Shown one piece after another: positions 42,935 to 52,510 of a stretch of DNA of 64,000 bases. The notes beneath the pieces are model-generated. The model ran no database searches and was not told the DNA's origin. It worked only from the letters and a program-made list of their open reading frames with translations. Source of the stretch: Blastococcus litoris. GTDB lineage: Bacteria > Actinomycetota > Actinomycetes > Mycobacteriales > Geodermatophilaceae. The stretch is taken from NCBI RefSeq assembly GCF_003075095.1, contig NZ_QCZF01000001.1, positions 806,001 to 870,000 on the forward strand, given 5' to 3'. The first letter of the stretch is position 1; each line of letters starts with the position of its first letter. Both the position numbers and the translations under genes were made by a program.

Positions 42935-44335
42935 ATGACACAGGCACTGGGAGCGCTGGCCGACCGAGTTGCCGGCCCCGTGATCCGTCCCGGCGACGAG
43001 CGGTACGAGGAGGCCCGTCGGGTCTACAACGGGATGATCGACGCACGGCCGGCCGCGATCGTCCGCTGCGCCACCGTCGACGACGTCGTCGCGGTGGTAC
43101 GTCTCGCGGCCGACAAGGGGATGGAGCTCGCCGTCCGTGGCGGGGGGCACAGCGTGCCGGGCTTCGGCACCGCTGACGGTGCGGTCGTGGCCGATCTGTC
43201 CGGGCTGCAGTCCGTCGAGGTGGACGACGGACTGCGCACCGCGGCTGCCGGGGGCGGCACCACGTGGGGCAGGTTCAACGACGTCACCGCGGCACACGGC
43301 CTCGCCACCACCGGCGGGATCATCGCCAGCACGGGCATCGGCGGCCTCACCCTCGGGGGCGGCGTCGGCTACCTGAGCAGGGCCCACGGCCTCTCCTGCG
43401 ACAACCTCCTGTCGGCGCGCGTGGTCACCGCCGACGGCGAGCAGCTCGTCGCGAGCGCCGACGACGACGCCGACCTGTTCTGGGCGCTGCGCGGAGGCGG
43501 GGGCAACTTCGGCGTCGTCACGGAGTTCACGTACCGCGTGCACCCGATCGCCGACGTGCTCGTCGGGCTGATGTTCTTCGAGCTCTCCGACGGCGCGGCG
43601 GTCTTCCGGTTCTTCGACGACATGCTCGACGAGGCGCCGCGGGAGTACGGCGGCTACCCGGCGATGCACCTGGCCCCGCCGCTGCCGTTCGTCCCCGAAG
43701 CCCGCGTCGGGCAGCCGTTCGCCGTCGTCGTCTCGAGCTGGACCGGCGACCTCGACGAGGGACAGCGGTTCCTCGACCGGTTCCGCCAGGTCGCCCCACC
43801 GGCGGCGGAGATGGTCGCGCCCATGCCCTACCCGGCGCTGAACGCCCTCTTCGACCCGCTCCTGCCGCCCGGCCTGCAGCACTACTGGAAGAACGCCTTC
43901 GTCACGGAGCTCTCCGGTGAGGCGATCGCGGCGCACATGGAGCAGGGCGCCAGAATGCCGGCCGTCACCTGCGCCATGCACATGTACCCGATGACCGGCG
44001 CGGTGCAGGACGTGCCCTCCGACGCGACGGCGTTCGGCCACCGCGACGCCCGGTACGTGGCCAACATCGCCGGCATGTGGCCCGAGCCGGCCGACAACGA
44101 GCGCAACATCGCCTGGGTCCGCGACTACTACGCCGCGATCGCGCCGCTCTCCGAGGCCGGCGGCTACACCAACTTCGCCTCGGCCGACGACGAGCAGAAG
44201 GCGCCGGAGAACTACGGTTCCAACTACCGCCGGCTGACCGAGCTCAAGCGGCGCTACGACCCCGGCAACCTGTTCCACCTGAACCAGAACATCCGGCCGG
44301 TGCCCGTGCCGGAGCCGCGCGGCAGCACCGCCTGA
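42935..44335 (+). CDS. FAD-linked oxidoreductase, BBE-like
   Basis: The 466-residue enzyme has an FAD-binding domain with IVRCATVDDVVAVVRLAADK, the RGGGHSVPGF motif whose His would bind FAD covalently, and GIGGLTLGGGVGYLSRAHGL, then WALRGGGGNFGVVTEFTYRV. It ends in the berberine-bridge (BBE) segment YGSNYRRLTELKRRYDPGNL with FHLNQNI. The second covalent cysteine site of bicovalent flavoenzymes is replaced by Ser-Thr before GIGG, so single attachment is expected. AGGAG precedes the ATG. Substrate (sugar or alcohol oxidation) unknown. Confidence 0.92.
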   Translation: MTQALGALADRVAGPVIRPGDERYEEARRVYNGMIDARPAAIVRCATVDDVVAVVRLAADKGMELAVRGGGHSVPGFGTADGAVVADLSGLQSVEVDDGLRTAAAGGGTTWGRFNDVTAAHGLATTGGIIASTGIGGLTLGGGVGYLSRAHGLSCDNLLSARVVTADGEQLVASADDDADLFWALRGGGGNFGVVTEFTYRVHPIADVLVGLMFFELSDGAAVFRFFDDMLDEAPREYGGYPAMHLAPPLPFVPEARVGQPFAVVVSSWTGDLDEGQRFLDRFRQVAPPAAEMVAPMPYPALNALFDPLLPPGLQHYWKNAFVTELSGEAIAAHMEQGARMPAVTCAMHMYPMTGAVQDVPSDATAFGHRDARYVANIAGMWPEPADNERNIAWVRDYYAAIAPLSEAGGYTNFASADDEQKAPENYGSNYRRLTELKRRYDPGNLFHLNQNIRPVPVPEPRGSTA

Positions 44336-44482
44336 GCGGGGTCGGCGCCGCGGGGCGGACACGACCGGGCGACGTCCGCCGCGTCGCGCGGCGCGCGGTG
44401 CGGCGAGCCGCGATCATGACCGGGTGATCACGATCGGGTGCGGGGCCGTGTCCCGGCGACCGCACCCGTCGTTGCGCCCGGC

Positions 44483-46003
44483 ATGACCACCGGCCGCGAG
44501 GACGCCCCCGTGCGCCGCGAGGGCGACTGGGCGAACTGGGCGCCCAGCGGCAGGGCCGCCGTGCCGGCCATCGTGCTGCTGGTGATCGTGGCCAACCTGG
44601 TCGGGGTGGCCACGGTGCTCCTGCTGCTGATCGGCGTCGAGGACCGCGACGCCGACAGCGGCCGCGCGACGGTGTTGTGGGCGGTCGCCGCCTACCTGGT
44701 GGTCGCCTTCCCCGTCGGCACCGTCGCCGGCTTCCGGCGGCAGCGGGTCACCAACGGCTGGCTGATGGCGCGGCGGGAGCCGACCACCGAGGAGGCCGGC
44801 CACGCCCTGCGGCTGCCGGTCGACACCGCCCTGATCGCCGGCTCGATCTGGCTCCTCGGGGCGGTGCTCGTGGCCGGGGTGTCCGCGGCCGCCTTCCCCG
44901 AGCCGCTCGTCGGGCTGCGGACGGGCGTCGCCACGCTGCTCGGCGGGATGGCGACGGCCGGCGTCACCTACCTGCTCGTCGCGCGCGCCGCCCGCACCGT
45001 CACGGCCATCGCGCTGGCCGCCCACCCGCCGGCCGGCGCCCTCACCCTGGGCGTCCGCCCGCGCCTGCTGCTGATGTGGGGCCTCACCAGCGGCGTCCCC
45101 ATGCTCGGCGTCGTCCTGCTGTTCCTCGACCCCAGCAACCCGGACGGCCCCGGCACGGGTGCGGTGGTCTTCCTCGTCGTCGTCGCGCTGCTCGTGGGGG
45201 CGCTCGCGACGCTGCTGACCGCCCGTGCCGTCGGCCAGCCGCTGCGCGACCTGCGCCGGGCGGTGCAGGAGATCGGGGGCGGCGACTACGAGGTGCGCGT
45301 CGTCGTGGACGACGCGGGGGAGATCGGGCTGCTCCAGGAGGGCGTCAACTCGATGGCCGCCGGGCTGGCCGAGCGCGAGCGGCTGCGCGACCTGTTCGGC
45401 AGGCACGTGGGGACGACCGTCGCCCAGGAGGCGCTGCGCACCGGCGTGAGCCTGGGTGGTGAGGAGCGCACGGTGGCCGCGCTGTTCGTCGACATCGCCG
45501 GCTCCACCTCGCTGGTGCGGCGCACCGGCCCGGAGGAGATGGTCGGCCTGCTGAACCGGTTCTTCGGCGTCGTGGTCGACACCGTCGAGGGCGAGGGCGG
45601 GCTGGTCAACAAGTTCGAGGGCGATGCCGCGCTGTGCGTCTTCGGCGCCCCGACGGACCACCCCGATGCGGCGGGGGCGGCCCTGCGCGCGGCCCGCCGC
45701 ATCTGCGACGCCGTCGCGGAGGCGGGTGAGGTCGACGTCGGCGTGGGCGTCGCGTGCGGGCGGGTGTGGGCCGGGCAGGTCGGCGCGGCCAGCCGGCTCG
45801 AGTACACGGTCATCGGCGACCCGGTGAACGAGGCGGCGCGGCTGACGGAGCTGGCGAAGGACCACGCCGGCCGGGTGATCGCGAGCGAGAGCACGGTGCA
45901 GGCGGCGGAGCCCGGCGAGCGGGAGCACTGGGTGCGCGACGGCGAGGTGGAGCTGCGCGGGCGGGACGTCGAGACCCGCACGTGGGTCCGCCGGGCGGGC
46001 TGA
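44483..46003 (+). CDS. Membrane adenylate cyclase with HAMP domain
   Basis: The protein (506 residues from ATG 44483; GTG 44438 would add 15) has six hydrophobic spans, a HAMP linker (about 255-310, VGQPLRDLRRAVQEIGGGDY) and a class III cyclase domain. The metal Asp residues are in LFVDIAGSTSL and EGDAALCVFG, the adenine-specifying Lys in VNKFEGD with Asp in YTVIGDPVNEAARL. These favour ATP over GTP. It resembles the mycobacterial Rv1318c-Rv1320c/Rv3645 type. Signal and targets of cAMP are unknown. Confidence 0.9.
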   Translation: MTTGREDAPVRREGDWANWAPSGRAAVPAIVLLVIVANLVGVATVLLLLIGVEDRDADSGRATVLWAVAAYLVVAFPVGTVAGFRRQRVTNGWLMARREPTTEEAGHALRLPVDTALIAGSIWLLGAVLVAGVSAAAFPEPLVGLRTGVATLLGGMATAGVTYLLVARAARTVTAIALAAHPPAGALTLGVRPRLLLMWGLTSGVPMLGVVLLFLDPSNPDGPGTGAVVFLVVVALLVGALATLLTARAVGQPLRDLRRAVQEIGGGDYEVRVVVDDAGEIGLLQEGVNSMAAGLAERERLRDLFGRHVGTTVAQEALRTGVSLGGEERTVAALFVDIAGSTSLVRRTGPEEMVGLLNRFFGVVVDTVEGEGGLVNKFEGDAALCVFGAPTDHPDAAGAALRAARRICDAVAEAGEVDVGVGVACGRVWAGQVGAASRLEYTVIGDPVNEAARLTELAKDHAGRVIASESTVQAAEPGEREHWVRDGEVELRGRDVETRTWVRRAG

Positions 46004-46010
46004 CCCGGGC

Positions 46011-47075
46011 TCAGGACGGCTGGGTCGGTGGCCGCATCGGTCGATTGGGGTCGTGGGCCTTGACCACGACGAGGACGTCCTCCGGCTGGAGGGTGCCGAT
46101 CAGCGGGTCGTCGAAACGCAGCGTCCGGCCGCCCCGGGTGACCGACAGGACGATGTCCCGCAGCGAGCGCGGGCCGAGACCGACCTCGCCCGAGTTGACC
46201 GTCCGCTGGTGCAGGTCCAGACCCTGGCCACCGGTGACGAGGTCCTCGACGACGGCGACCACCCGGGGGGCGTCGGTCGAGAGCCCGAGCAGCCGCCCGG
46301 AGGTGGCGGAGGTGGTGATGACGGTGTCGGCACCGGACTGGCGGAGGAGGTTGGCGTTCTCCTCCTCCCGGACGCTGGTGGTGATCGGCACGCTGGGGTT
46401 GATCTGCCGCACGGTCAGCGTGATGAGCACCGACGCGTCGTCCCGGTTGGCCGCGACGATCACCGCACGGGCGCGTTCGACCGAGGCCCGGCGCAGCACC
46501 TCGGTGCGGCTGGCGTCGCCGACGATGCCGGTCAGCCCGAGGGAGTTCGCCTCCTCGATCGCCCGGGGCTCGGGGTCGACGACGACGATCCGGTCCGGCG
46601 TCGTGCCGTTGGCGATGAGCGAGCGGATCGCGCTGCGGCCCTTGGTGCCGTAGCCGCACACGATGACGTGCTGGCGCACGCGGTTCCTCCAGCGTCGGAT
46701 GCGGAACTCCTCCCGCGAGCGCGCGGTGAGGGCTTCGAGCGTCGTCCCGATCAGGACGATCAGGAACATGATCCGCAGAGGCGTGATCAGCAGGATGTTG
46801 ATGAGCCGGGCCTCGGGGGTCACCGGCGTGATGTCGCCGTAACCGGTCGTGGAGAGGGTGACCGTCGCGTAGTACGTGGCGTCGAGCAGGGAGATCTCGC
46901 CGCCCTTGCTGTCCTCGTAGCCGTCCCGGTCCACGTACACGATCAGGACGACGACGACGAGGACGAACGCGGCGATCAGGACGCGGCGCAGCACCTGCCG
47001 CACCGGTGAGATCTCCTCGTGGGCGATCTGCACACCGGTGTGCTCGGTCTCCGTCCCGACCGGCTCGAACTTCAC
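46011..47075 (-). CDS. Two-span potassium channel with RCK (TrkA-N) domain
   Basis: The 354-residue protein has a first span (about 29-49, IAAFVLVVVVLIVYV), the selectivity filter TLSTTGYGDITP and a second span (LINILLITPLRIMFLIVLIG). The cytoplasmic part begins with the nucleotide fold HVIVCGYGTKGRSAI and continues as an RCK/TrkA-C regulator. GTG 47075 has TACTGT 7 bases upstream on its strand, a leaderless arrangement. It controls K+ flux in response to a ligand or NAD(H)-like molecule. Confidence 0.93.
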   Translation of the reverse strand: MKFEPVGTETEHTGVQIAHEEISPVRQVLRRVLIAAFVLVVVVLIVYVDRDGYEDSKGGEISLLDATYYATVTLSTTGYGDITPVTPEARLINILLITPLRIMFLIVLIGTTLEALTARSREEFRIRRWRNRVRQHVIVCGYGTKGRSAIRSLIANGTTPDRIVVVDPEPRAIEEANSLGLTGIVGDASRTEVLRRASVERARAVIVAANRDDASVLITLTVRQINPSVPITTSVREEENANLLRQSGADTVITTSATSGRLLGLSTDAPRVVAVVEDLVTGGQGLDLHQRTVNSGEVGLGPRSLRDIVLSVTRGGRTLRFDDPLIGTLQPEDVLVVVKAHDPNRPMRPPTQPS

Positions 47076-47082
47076 CCGCCGG

Positions 47083-47088
47083 ACAGTA
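47083..47088 (-). promoter_or_regulatory. Probable -10 box of the K+ channel gene
   Basis: TACTGT on the minus strand lies 7 bases before GTG 47075. Confidence 0.4.
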
Positions 47089-47172
47089 GTGAGCCCCGCT
47101 CCGCGGTGCGCGGCGCCGCACCCGTTCGGGTCAGATGATCCCGACGGGGCGGCGCCGCTCCGGCGCGGCCGG

Positions 47173-48909
47173 TCAGCCGCCCACCTTCTCCCGTTCCTTG
47201 GCGGCCAGCTCGCGCTTGAGCACCTTGCCCGCGGCCGACACCGGGATGGCGTCGATGAACACGACGTCCCGCAGCCGCTTGTACGGGGTGACCTTGTCGT
47301 TGACCGCAGCCATCACCGACTCCGCGGTCAGCGCGGCGCCGTCGTCGTCGCCCTTGCGGACGACGTAGGCCACCGGGAGCTCGCCGACCTGCTCGTCGGG
47401 ACGGCCGACGACGGCGGCGCCGGCCACGCCCGGGACCCCGAAGAGGATCTCCTCCAGCTCGCGCGGGAACACGTTGTAGCCGTTGTAGAGCAGCATGTCC
47501 TTGGTGCGGTCGACGATCGACAGGTAGCCGTCCGCGTCGAGGATCCCGACGTCGCCGGTGTGGAACCAGCCGTCGGGATCGATCGACTCGGCGGTGGCGT
47601 CGGGGCGGTGGGCGTAGCCGCGCATCACCTGCGGGCCGCGGATGCAGACCTCGCCGCGCTCGCCCACCGGCAGCGGGTCGCCCCCGCCCAGCGGCCGGAT
47701 GCTGATCTCGGTGTCGAACACCGGGACGCCCACGGTGCCGGCCTTGCGGACGCCGGACCGGAACGAGGGGTTCCCGGTCGCCTGCATCGTCACCTCGGTC
47801 AGGCCGTAGCCCTCGCCGATGACCGCGTTGGGCAGCAGCGCCTGCAGCTTCTCGATCAGCGTGACCGGCAGGGGAGCGGCGCCGCTGGACACCCCGCGCA
47901 CGCGCGACCAGTCGTGGTCGGCGAAGCCGGGCACCTGGAGCAGGGCGACGAAGACCGGAGGTGCCCCGCCGATCGCGGTGACGTCGTAGCGCTCCATGTC
48001 CTCGACGTACTTCACCGGGTCGAAGCGCATGTGGATCACGGTCGTGGTGCCGCCCATGACCATGCCGTTGAGGTAGCCGATGGCGCCCATGGCGTGGAAC
48101 CAGGGGGTGAGGTTGATGATGCGGGCGGTGCCGAGCCGCGTGGGGTACTCGTCCTCGCCGAGGACCTGGCGGACGGTCACGTCGCCGGCCTCGTCCAGCT
48201 CGGGCAGCGAGCCCGACGTCCAGCACGCGGACTGCAGCACGTTGGTGACGACGTTGCGGTGCGGCAGCTCCACGCCCTTGCTCACACCGGTCGTGCCGCC
48301 GGTGTAGGCCAGGTGCGCGAGGTCGCCGGCCAGGTCGAGGTCGGCGTCGAGGTGCCGGTCGGCCGGGTCCCCGGCCAGCAGGTCGGCCAGGTCGACGTCG
48401 CCGTCCTCGAGCGGGAGGCGGGCCGCGAAGTCGGTGATGTGCGCCTCGCCGGTGACGACGACGGTCTGCACCGGCGTCTGGGCGAGGGCGCCGCGGACGA
48501 AGGGCAGCACCTGGTCCCAGGTGACCAGCAGCTTCGCGCCGGCGTCGGTGAGCTGGGCGGCCAGGTCGGCCGCCGGCAGCAGCGGGTTGGTGGGCGAGAA
48601 GGTGGCCCCGGCCAGCATGATCCCGTAGTAGAGGGGCGGGTACTGGCGGCAGTTCGGGATGTGCACGGCGACGACGTCGCCCCGGCCGATGCCGTGGTCG
48701 GCCAGCCAGCCGGCGACCGCGTGGGCCCGGGCGCCCAGCTCCGTGAACGTCAGCTCGACGTCGTGGTCGACGAACGCCGGGCGGTCGCCCCACCGGCGGA
48801 CGGCCGCGCGCAGGATCGAGCCGACCGGCACCGCCGGGTAGTCCAGCGAGCGCGGGAGTCCCGGGGGCCAGCTGGCGGCGGTGGTCTCCCCGGACTGCGT
48901 GGCGGTCAT
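47173..48909 (-). CDS. Long/medium-chain acyl-CoA ligase (AMP-forming)
   Basis: The 578-residue enzyme activates a carboxylic acid with ATP and CoA. It shows the AMP-binding motif YTGGTTGVSKGVELPHRN, GYGLTEVTM, GWFHTGDVGILDADGYLSIV, the DRTKDM hinge and the lysine-bearing SAAGKVLKREL. GAGAGGAAG precedes ATG 48909. It is divergent from the patatin gene, which would release fatty acids for it; that link is an inference. Confidence 0.92.
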   Translation of the reverse strand: MTATQSGETTAASWPPGLPRSLDYPAVPVGSILRAAVRRWGDRPAFVDHDVELTFTELGARAHAVAGWLADHGIGRGDVVAVHIPNCRQYPPLYYGIMLAGATFSPTNPLLPAADLAAQLTDAGAKLLVTWDQVLPFVRGALAQTPVQTVVVTGEAHITDFAARLPLEDGDVDLADLLAGDPADRHLDADLDLAGDLAHLAYTGGTTGVSKGVELPHRNVVTNVLQSACWTSGSLPELDEAGDVTVRQVLGEDEYPTRLGTARIINLTPWFHAMGAIGYLNGMVMGGTTTVIHMRFDPVKYVEDMERYDVTAIGGAPPVFVALLQVPGFADHDWSRVRGVSSGAAPLPVTLIEKLQALLPNAVIGEGYGLTEVTMQATGNPSFRSGVRKAGTVGVPVFDTEISIRPLGGGDPLPVGERGEVCIRGPQVMRGYAHRPDATAESIDPDGWFHTGDVGILDADGYLSIVDRTKDMLLYNGYNVFPRELEEILFGVPGVAGAAVVGRPDEQVGELPVAYVVRKGDDDGAALTAESVMAAVNDKVTPYKRLRDVVFIDAIPVSAAGKVLKRELAAKEREKVGG

Positions 48910-49001
48910 GCGCTTCCTCTCGTCGTGATCGTCGGCACACAGCGTGGCTCAGCTCACACGCCCTGTCGAGGTCCCGTCCGCGGTCTGTGAGGATGGCGCC
49001 C

Positions 49002-49853
49002 ATGAGCGACCAGCGGACCGCCCTCGTCCTCGGTGGCGGCGGCATCACCGGCATCGCCTGGGAGATCGGCCTGCTCGCCGGCCTGGCCGACGCCGGCGTC
49101 GACCTCACCGGGGCCGACCTGGTCGTCGGCACCTCGGCGGGCTCGGTCGTCGGCGCGCAGGTCGCCTGCGGGGTGGACGTCGAGGAGATGTACGGCCGCC
49201 AGCTGGCGCCGGCGACGGGCGAGAAGGTGGCCCGGCTCAACCGCGCCACCCTGGCGCAGTTCGGCTGGGCGCTGCTGCGCAGCCGCGGCCGGGACGTGGA
49301 GTTCCGGCGCCGCATCGGTGCCCTCGCCCTGGCCGCGGAGAAGGCCGGCCTGACGCCGTCCGAGCAGGAGCGCCTCGACGTCATCGGGGCCCGGCTCGGG
49401 GGCAAGGAGTGGCCCGAGCGCCCCCTCACGATCACCGCCGTCGACGCGGAGACCGGCGAGTTCACGCCGTTCGACCGCTCCTCCGGCGTTCCCCTCCTGC
49501 ACGCGGTGGCCGCCAGCTGCGCCGTCCCCGGCGTCTACCCGCCGGTGACGATCGACGGGCGCCGGTACGTCGACGGCGGCATGCGGTCCGCGGCGAACGC
49601 CGACCTGGCCCAGGGCTACGACCGGCTGGTCGTCCTCGCCCCCATCCCGCGGGGCATCGGCCCGATGGCCAGCGTCGACGCGCAGGTCACCGGGATGGTG
49701 TCGCGCGTCGCCGTCGTCTCCCCGGACAAGGGCAGCCGGACGGCGATCGGCCGCAACGTGCTCGACCCGGCCGCCCGGGCGCCCTCGGCGGAGGCCGGGC
49801 GCGCCCAGGCGGCGTCGGTGGCGGCGAAGGTCGCCGACGTCTGGAACGGCTGA
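49002..49853 (+). CDS. Patatin-like phospholipase
   Basis: The 283-residue protein has the oxyanion loop LVLGGGGITGIAWE, the nucleophile elbow VGTSAGS and the paired Asp in RYVDGGMRS, the Ser-Asp dyad of patatin-like lipases. GAGGAT is 7 bases before ATG 49002. No signal peptide is present, so it acts in the cytoplasm or on the inner membrane face. The acyl-CoA ligase gene is divergent from it. Confidence 0.92.
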   Translation: MSDQRTALVLGGGGITGIAWEIGLLAGLADAGVDLTGADLVVGTSAGSVVGAQVACGVDVEEMYGRQLAPATGEKVARLNRATLAQFGWALLRSRGRDVEFRRRIGALALAAEKAGLTPSEQERLDVIGARLGGKEWPERPLTITAVDAETGEFTPFDRSSGVPLLHAVAASCAVPGVYPPVTIDGRRYVDGGMRSAANADLAQGYDRLVVLAPIPRGIGPMASVDAQVTGMVSRVAVVSPDKGSRTAIGRNVLDPAARAPSAEAGRAQAASVAAKVADVWNG

Positions 49854-49855
49854 GC

Positions 49856-50488
49856 TCAGCTCCGCCGCCACAGCCAGATGCCGACGCCGGCGAACCACAG
49901 CGGCATCAGGTAGGTGACCGCCCAGCCGACCGGCGGCAGCGCGAGACCCAGGGCGAAGGTGACGCTGAGGGCCATCAGCGCCCGGGACCTCCGGCCGGCG
50001 ATCGCGACGGCGACCAGGAAGGCGACGCCCACCCACGCCGACATGGGGTGGGCGACGTTCATCAGGACCAGCGCGGTCTCGGCCCCCGTCGGCGACACCC
50101 CGCCCTCGAGCACCAGGTCGCCCACCGTCACGGCGGCGGCCGGAGCCGTGAACGCGGCGGTCAGCAGGAGCAGGTGCCCGGCGCCCAGCAACGGGAGCAG
50201 CCGGACCGAGGCCTGGTCGCCCGCGCGGCCCAGGTGGGCGGCCAGCCGGCCGGCGACGGCGATGCCCAGCAGGGCGTAACCGGCCACCAGGAGGGCGGTG
50301 AGCCCGACCGGTGCGCCGGTCAGGGCCTCGGCCGCCTCCTCGGCCGTCGTCGCGCCGCTCACCGGGTCGTCGAAGACGACGACGCTCCCGGCGAAGGCGA
50401 GCAGCCCGCCGAGTCCGGCGAGCGCAGGCAGGACCGCACTCGCCGGGCGGGTGCGGACGGGGGTGTCGGGCAGCGCTGCAGTGGTCAT
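49856..50488 (-). CDS. Polytopic membrane protein of unknown function
   Basis: The 210-residue protein from ATG 50488 has about six spans (SAVLPALAGLGGLLAFAGSV, GLTALLVAGYALLGIAVAGR, PLLGAGHLLLLTAAFTAPAA, AWVGVAFLVAVAIAG, ALMALSVTFALGLALPPVGW, LWFAGVGIWLW). GAGGAGG is an excellent ribosome site. It is divergent from the histidine kinase gene, and a 22-bp palindrome lies between them, so it may be a target of that system. Confidence 0.75.
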   Translation of the reverse strand: MTTAALPDTPVRTRPASAVLPALAGLGGLLAFAGSVVVFDDPVSGATTAEEAAEALTGAPVGLTALLVAGYALLGIAVAGRLAAHLGRAGDQASVRLLPLLGAGHLLLLTAAFTAPAAAVTVGDLVLEGGVSPTGAETALVLMNVAHPMSAWVGVAFLVAVAIAGRRSRALMALSVTFALGLALPPVGWAVTYLMPLWFAGVGIWLWRRS

Positions 50489-50602
50489 GACGGGACCTCC
50501 TCGGGTCGGCGCGACGGCCGCGCCGGACGCATCCACGCTCTCGCCGACGGCCGCCGTCCCCGTCCCCCGCGAGGCCGATGCCGCGGTGAGGTCGGCCGCC
50601 CG

Positions 50603-50624
50603 CCGTCTGCCGTCCGGCAGACGG
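50603..50624. promoter_or_regulatory. 22-bp palindrome in the kinase/membrane-protein intergenic region
   Basis: CCGTCTGCCG (50603-50612) and CGGCAGACGG (50615-50624) are perfect 10-bp arms with a 2-base spacer. It lies 44 bases before the kinase -10 (TACGCT, 50668-50673) and 115 bases from the divergent start. It is a candidate binding site for the adjacent response regulator. Confidence 0.5.
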
Positions 50625-50680
50625 GTGATCGGCCGCCGGAGGGAGGTGCGGCGGCCTCCGCCGGTCCTACGCTCCCCGGC

Positions 50681-51850
50681 ATGTCGGGCGTCGGGGCCAG
50701 GTGGCGAGGGCTGTCGGTGTGGGTGCGCGACAGCCTGCTCGCGGCGGTCCTGTCCCTCGCCGCCCAGGTCGAGCTCGTCGTGCTGGCCGAGGACATCGCG
50801 CCGCAGCTGCCGCTGCAGGTCGTGGCGTTCGCCGCGATGACCGGCAGCCTCGTCCTCCGGCGGACCCGTCCGCTCGCCGCCGCCTGCGCGGTCGCCGCCG
50901 GGCTCGCCCTCCAGACGGTCCTCGGCGACGCGCCCGTGCTGTCGGGGTACGTCGCGGTGCTGATCGCGACGTACTCGGTGGCCCAGTACGCCCGGCGACG
51001 GCGGGACGCCGTGCTCGGCCTGGTGGCGATCGTCGCGGCGGTCGAGGTCTACCCCGTCGTCCGTCCCGGCGTCAGCGTCGTCGACGAGATCGCGAACGTC
51101 GCCATCCCCGTCGTCGTCTGGGTCTTCGCCCGGCTGGCCCGCGAACGCCTGGACCGCGCCCTGGCCGCGGAGCGCGACGCGACGGCCGCCCGCGCCCGGG
51201 CACGCGAGGAGGAGCTCGCCCGCGAGGCGGCGCTGGCGGCCGAACGCCGGCGGATCGCCCGCGAGATGCACGACGTCGTCGGCCACGGCGTGACCCTCAT
51301 GCTCCTGCACGCCGATGCCGCGCAGGCCCGGCTCGGACGCCGGGAACCCGAGGCGACGGCCGCGCTGGACGTCGTCCTGGCGGCCGGCCGGACGGCGCTG
51401 GAGGACCTGCACCGGCTGCTCCGGGTGCTGCGCGAGACACCCGGTCCGGATGACGGGGGACCCCGCGGCCTCGCCGACGTCGACGTCCTGGCGGGGGCGG
51501 CCGGTGCGGTGGTGACCCGGGAGGGGGAGGTCCGCGCGCTGCCGGCGGCCGTCGAGGCGACGGCCTTCCGCGTCGTCCAGGAGTCGCTGACCAACGCGGT
51601 GAAGCACGCGCCCGGCGCCCGGACCGTGGTGCGGCTGCACTACGGGGAGCAGGACCTGACCGTCGAGGTGGACGACGACGGGCCGGGGACGGCGGCGGTC
51701 CCCGGCGCACCGGGCTTCGGGCTCGCCGGGATGCGGGAGCGGGTCGCGCTCTTCGACGGCCGGGTCAGCGCCGGCCCGCGCCCCGGTGGTGCCGGCTGGC
51801 GCACCTCGGCCGTCCTGCCGGTCCCCGCGCCGCAGCACGTCCGGACATGA
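50681..51850 (+). CDS. NarL-type sensor histidine kinase
   Basis: The 389-residue kinase has four or five N-terminal spans (about 15-140), a coiled linker ([20 protein letters not shown]), the HisKA_3 box [20 protein letters not shown] whose His is the phosphorylation site, and a C-terminal ATPase with [14 protein letters not shown] (N box) and VDDDGPGT and [11 protein letters not shown] (G boxes). TACGCT is 7 bases before ATG 50681. It overlaps the regulator gene by four bases. Confidence 0.94.
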   Translation: MSGVGARWRGLSVWVRDSLLAAVLSLAAQVELVVLAEDIAPQLPLQVVAFAAMTGSLVLRRTRPLAAACAVAAGLALQTVLGDAPVLSGYVAVLIATYSVAQYARRRRDAVLGLVAIVAAVEVYPVVRPGVSVVDEIANVAIPVVVWVFARLARERLDRALAAERDATAARARAREEELAREAALAAERRRIAREMHDVVGHGVTLMLLHADAAQARLGRREPEATAALDVVLAAGRTALEDLHRLLRVLRETPGPDDGGPRGLADVDVLAGAAGAVVTREGEVRALPAAVEATAFRVVQESLTNAVKHAPGARTVVRLHYGEQDLTVEVDDDGPGTAAVPGAPGFGLAGMRERVALFDGRVSAGPRPGGAGWRTSAVLPVPAPQHVRT

Positions 51851-52509
51851 GCGTGCGCGTCGTGCTGGCCGACGACGAGGCCCTCGTCCGGGCCGGCCTG
51901 CGGATGATCCTGGAGGCCGAGGACGGCATCGAGGTCGTGGGCGAGGCCGCCGACGGGGCCGAGGCGGTGTCGGCCTGCCGGGAGCTGCGTCCGGACGTCG
52001 CCCTGGTCGACATCCGCATGCCCCGCGTCGACGGCATCCAGGCGGCCCGGAGGATCAGCGCCGACCCCGACCTGACCACCGCGGTCGTCATGCTCACGAC
52101 GTTCGACGCCGACGCGCACGTGGTGGAGGCGCTGCGGGCCGGGGCCACCGGCTTCCTGCTCAAGTCGATGCCCCGCGAGCAGCTGGTGGCGGCCGTCCGC
52201 ACCGCCGTCGGCGGGGAGGCGCTCCTCGCGCCGTCGCTCCTGCGCCGGCTGCTCGACGACCACGTCCGGCGCGCCGACCTGGCCCCGGCACCGGCGCCCG
52301 GCCTCGAGCAGCTCACCCGGCGGGAGGAGGAGGTGCTCCGGCTCGTCGCCCGCGGGCTCTCCAACGCCGAGATCGCCGGCCGCCTGGTGCTGGGTGAGGG
52401 CACGGTGAAGACCCACGTGGCGCGGGTGCTGGCCAAGCTCGGCGTCCGGGACCGCGTCCAGGCGGTCGTGGTGGCCTACGAGTCGGGGCTCGTCCGGCCC
52501 GGCGGCTGA
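51847..52509 (+). CDS. NarL/LuxR-family response regulator
   Basis: The 220-residue regulator has a receiver domain with [20 protein letters not shown], the phospho-Asp in [13 protein letters not shown] (about 54) and a lysine in [11 protein letters not shown]. The C-terminal helix-turn-helix is [20 protein letters not shown] and [20 protein letters not shown]. The ATG overlaps the kinase stop (ATGA). The palindrome at 50603-50624 is a candidate target. Confidence 0.95.
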   Translation: MSVRVVLADDEALVRAGLRMILEAEDGIEVVGEAADGAEAVSACRELRPDVALVDIRMPRVDGIQAARRISADPDLTTAVVMLTTFDADAHVVEALRAGATGFLLKSMPREQLVAAVRTAVGGEALLAPSLLRRLLDDHVRRADLAPAPAPGLEQLTRREEEVLRLVARGLSNAEIAGRLVLGEGTVKTHVARVLAKLGVRDRVQAVVVAYESGLVRPGG

Positions 52510-52510
52510 G

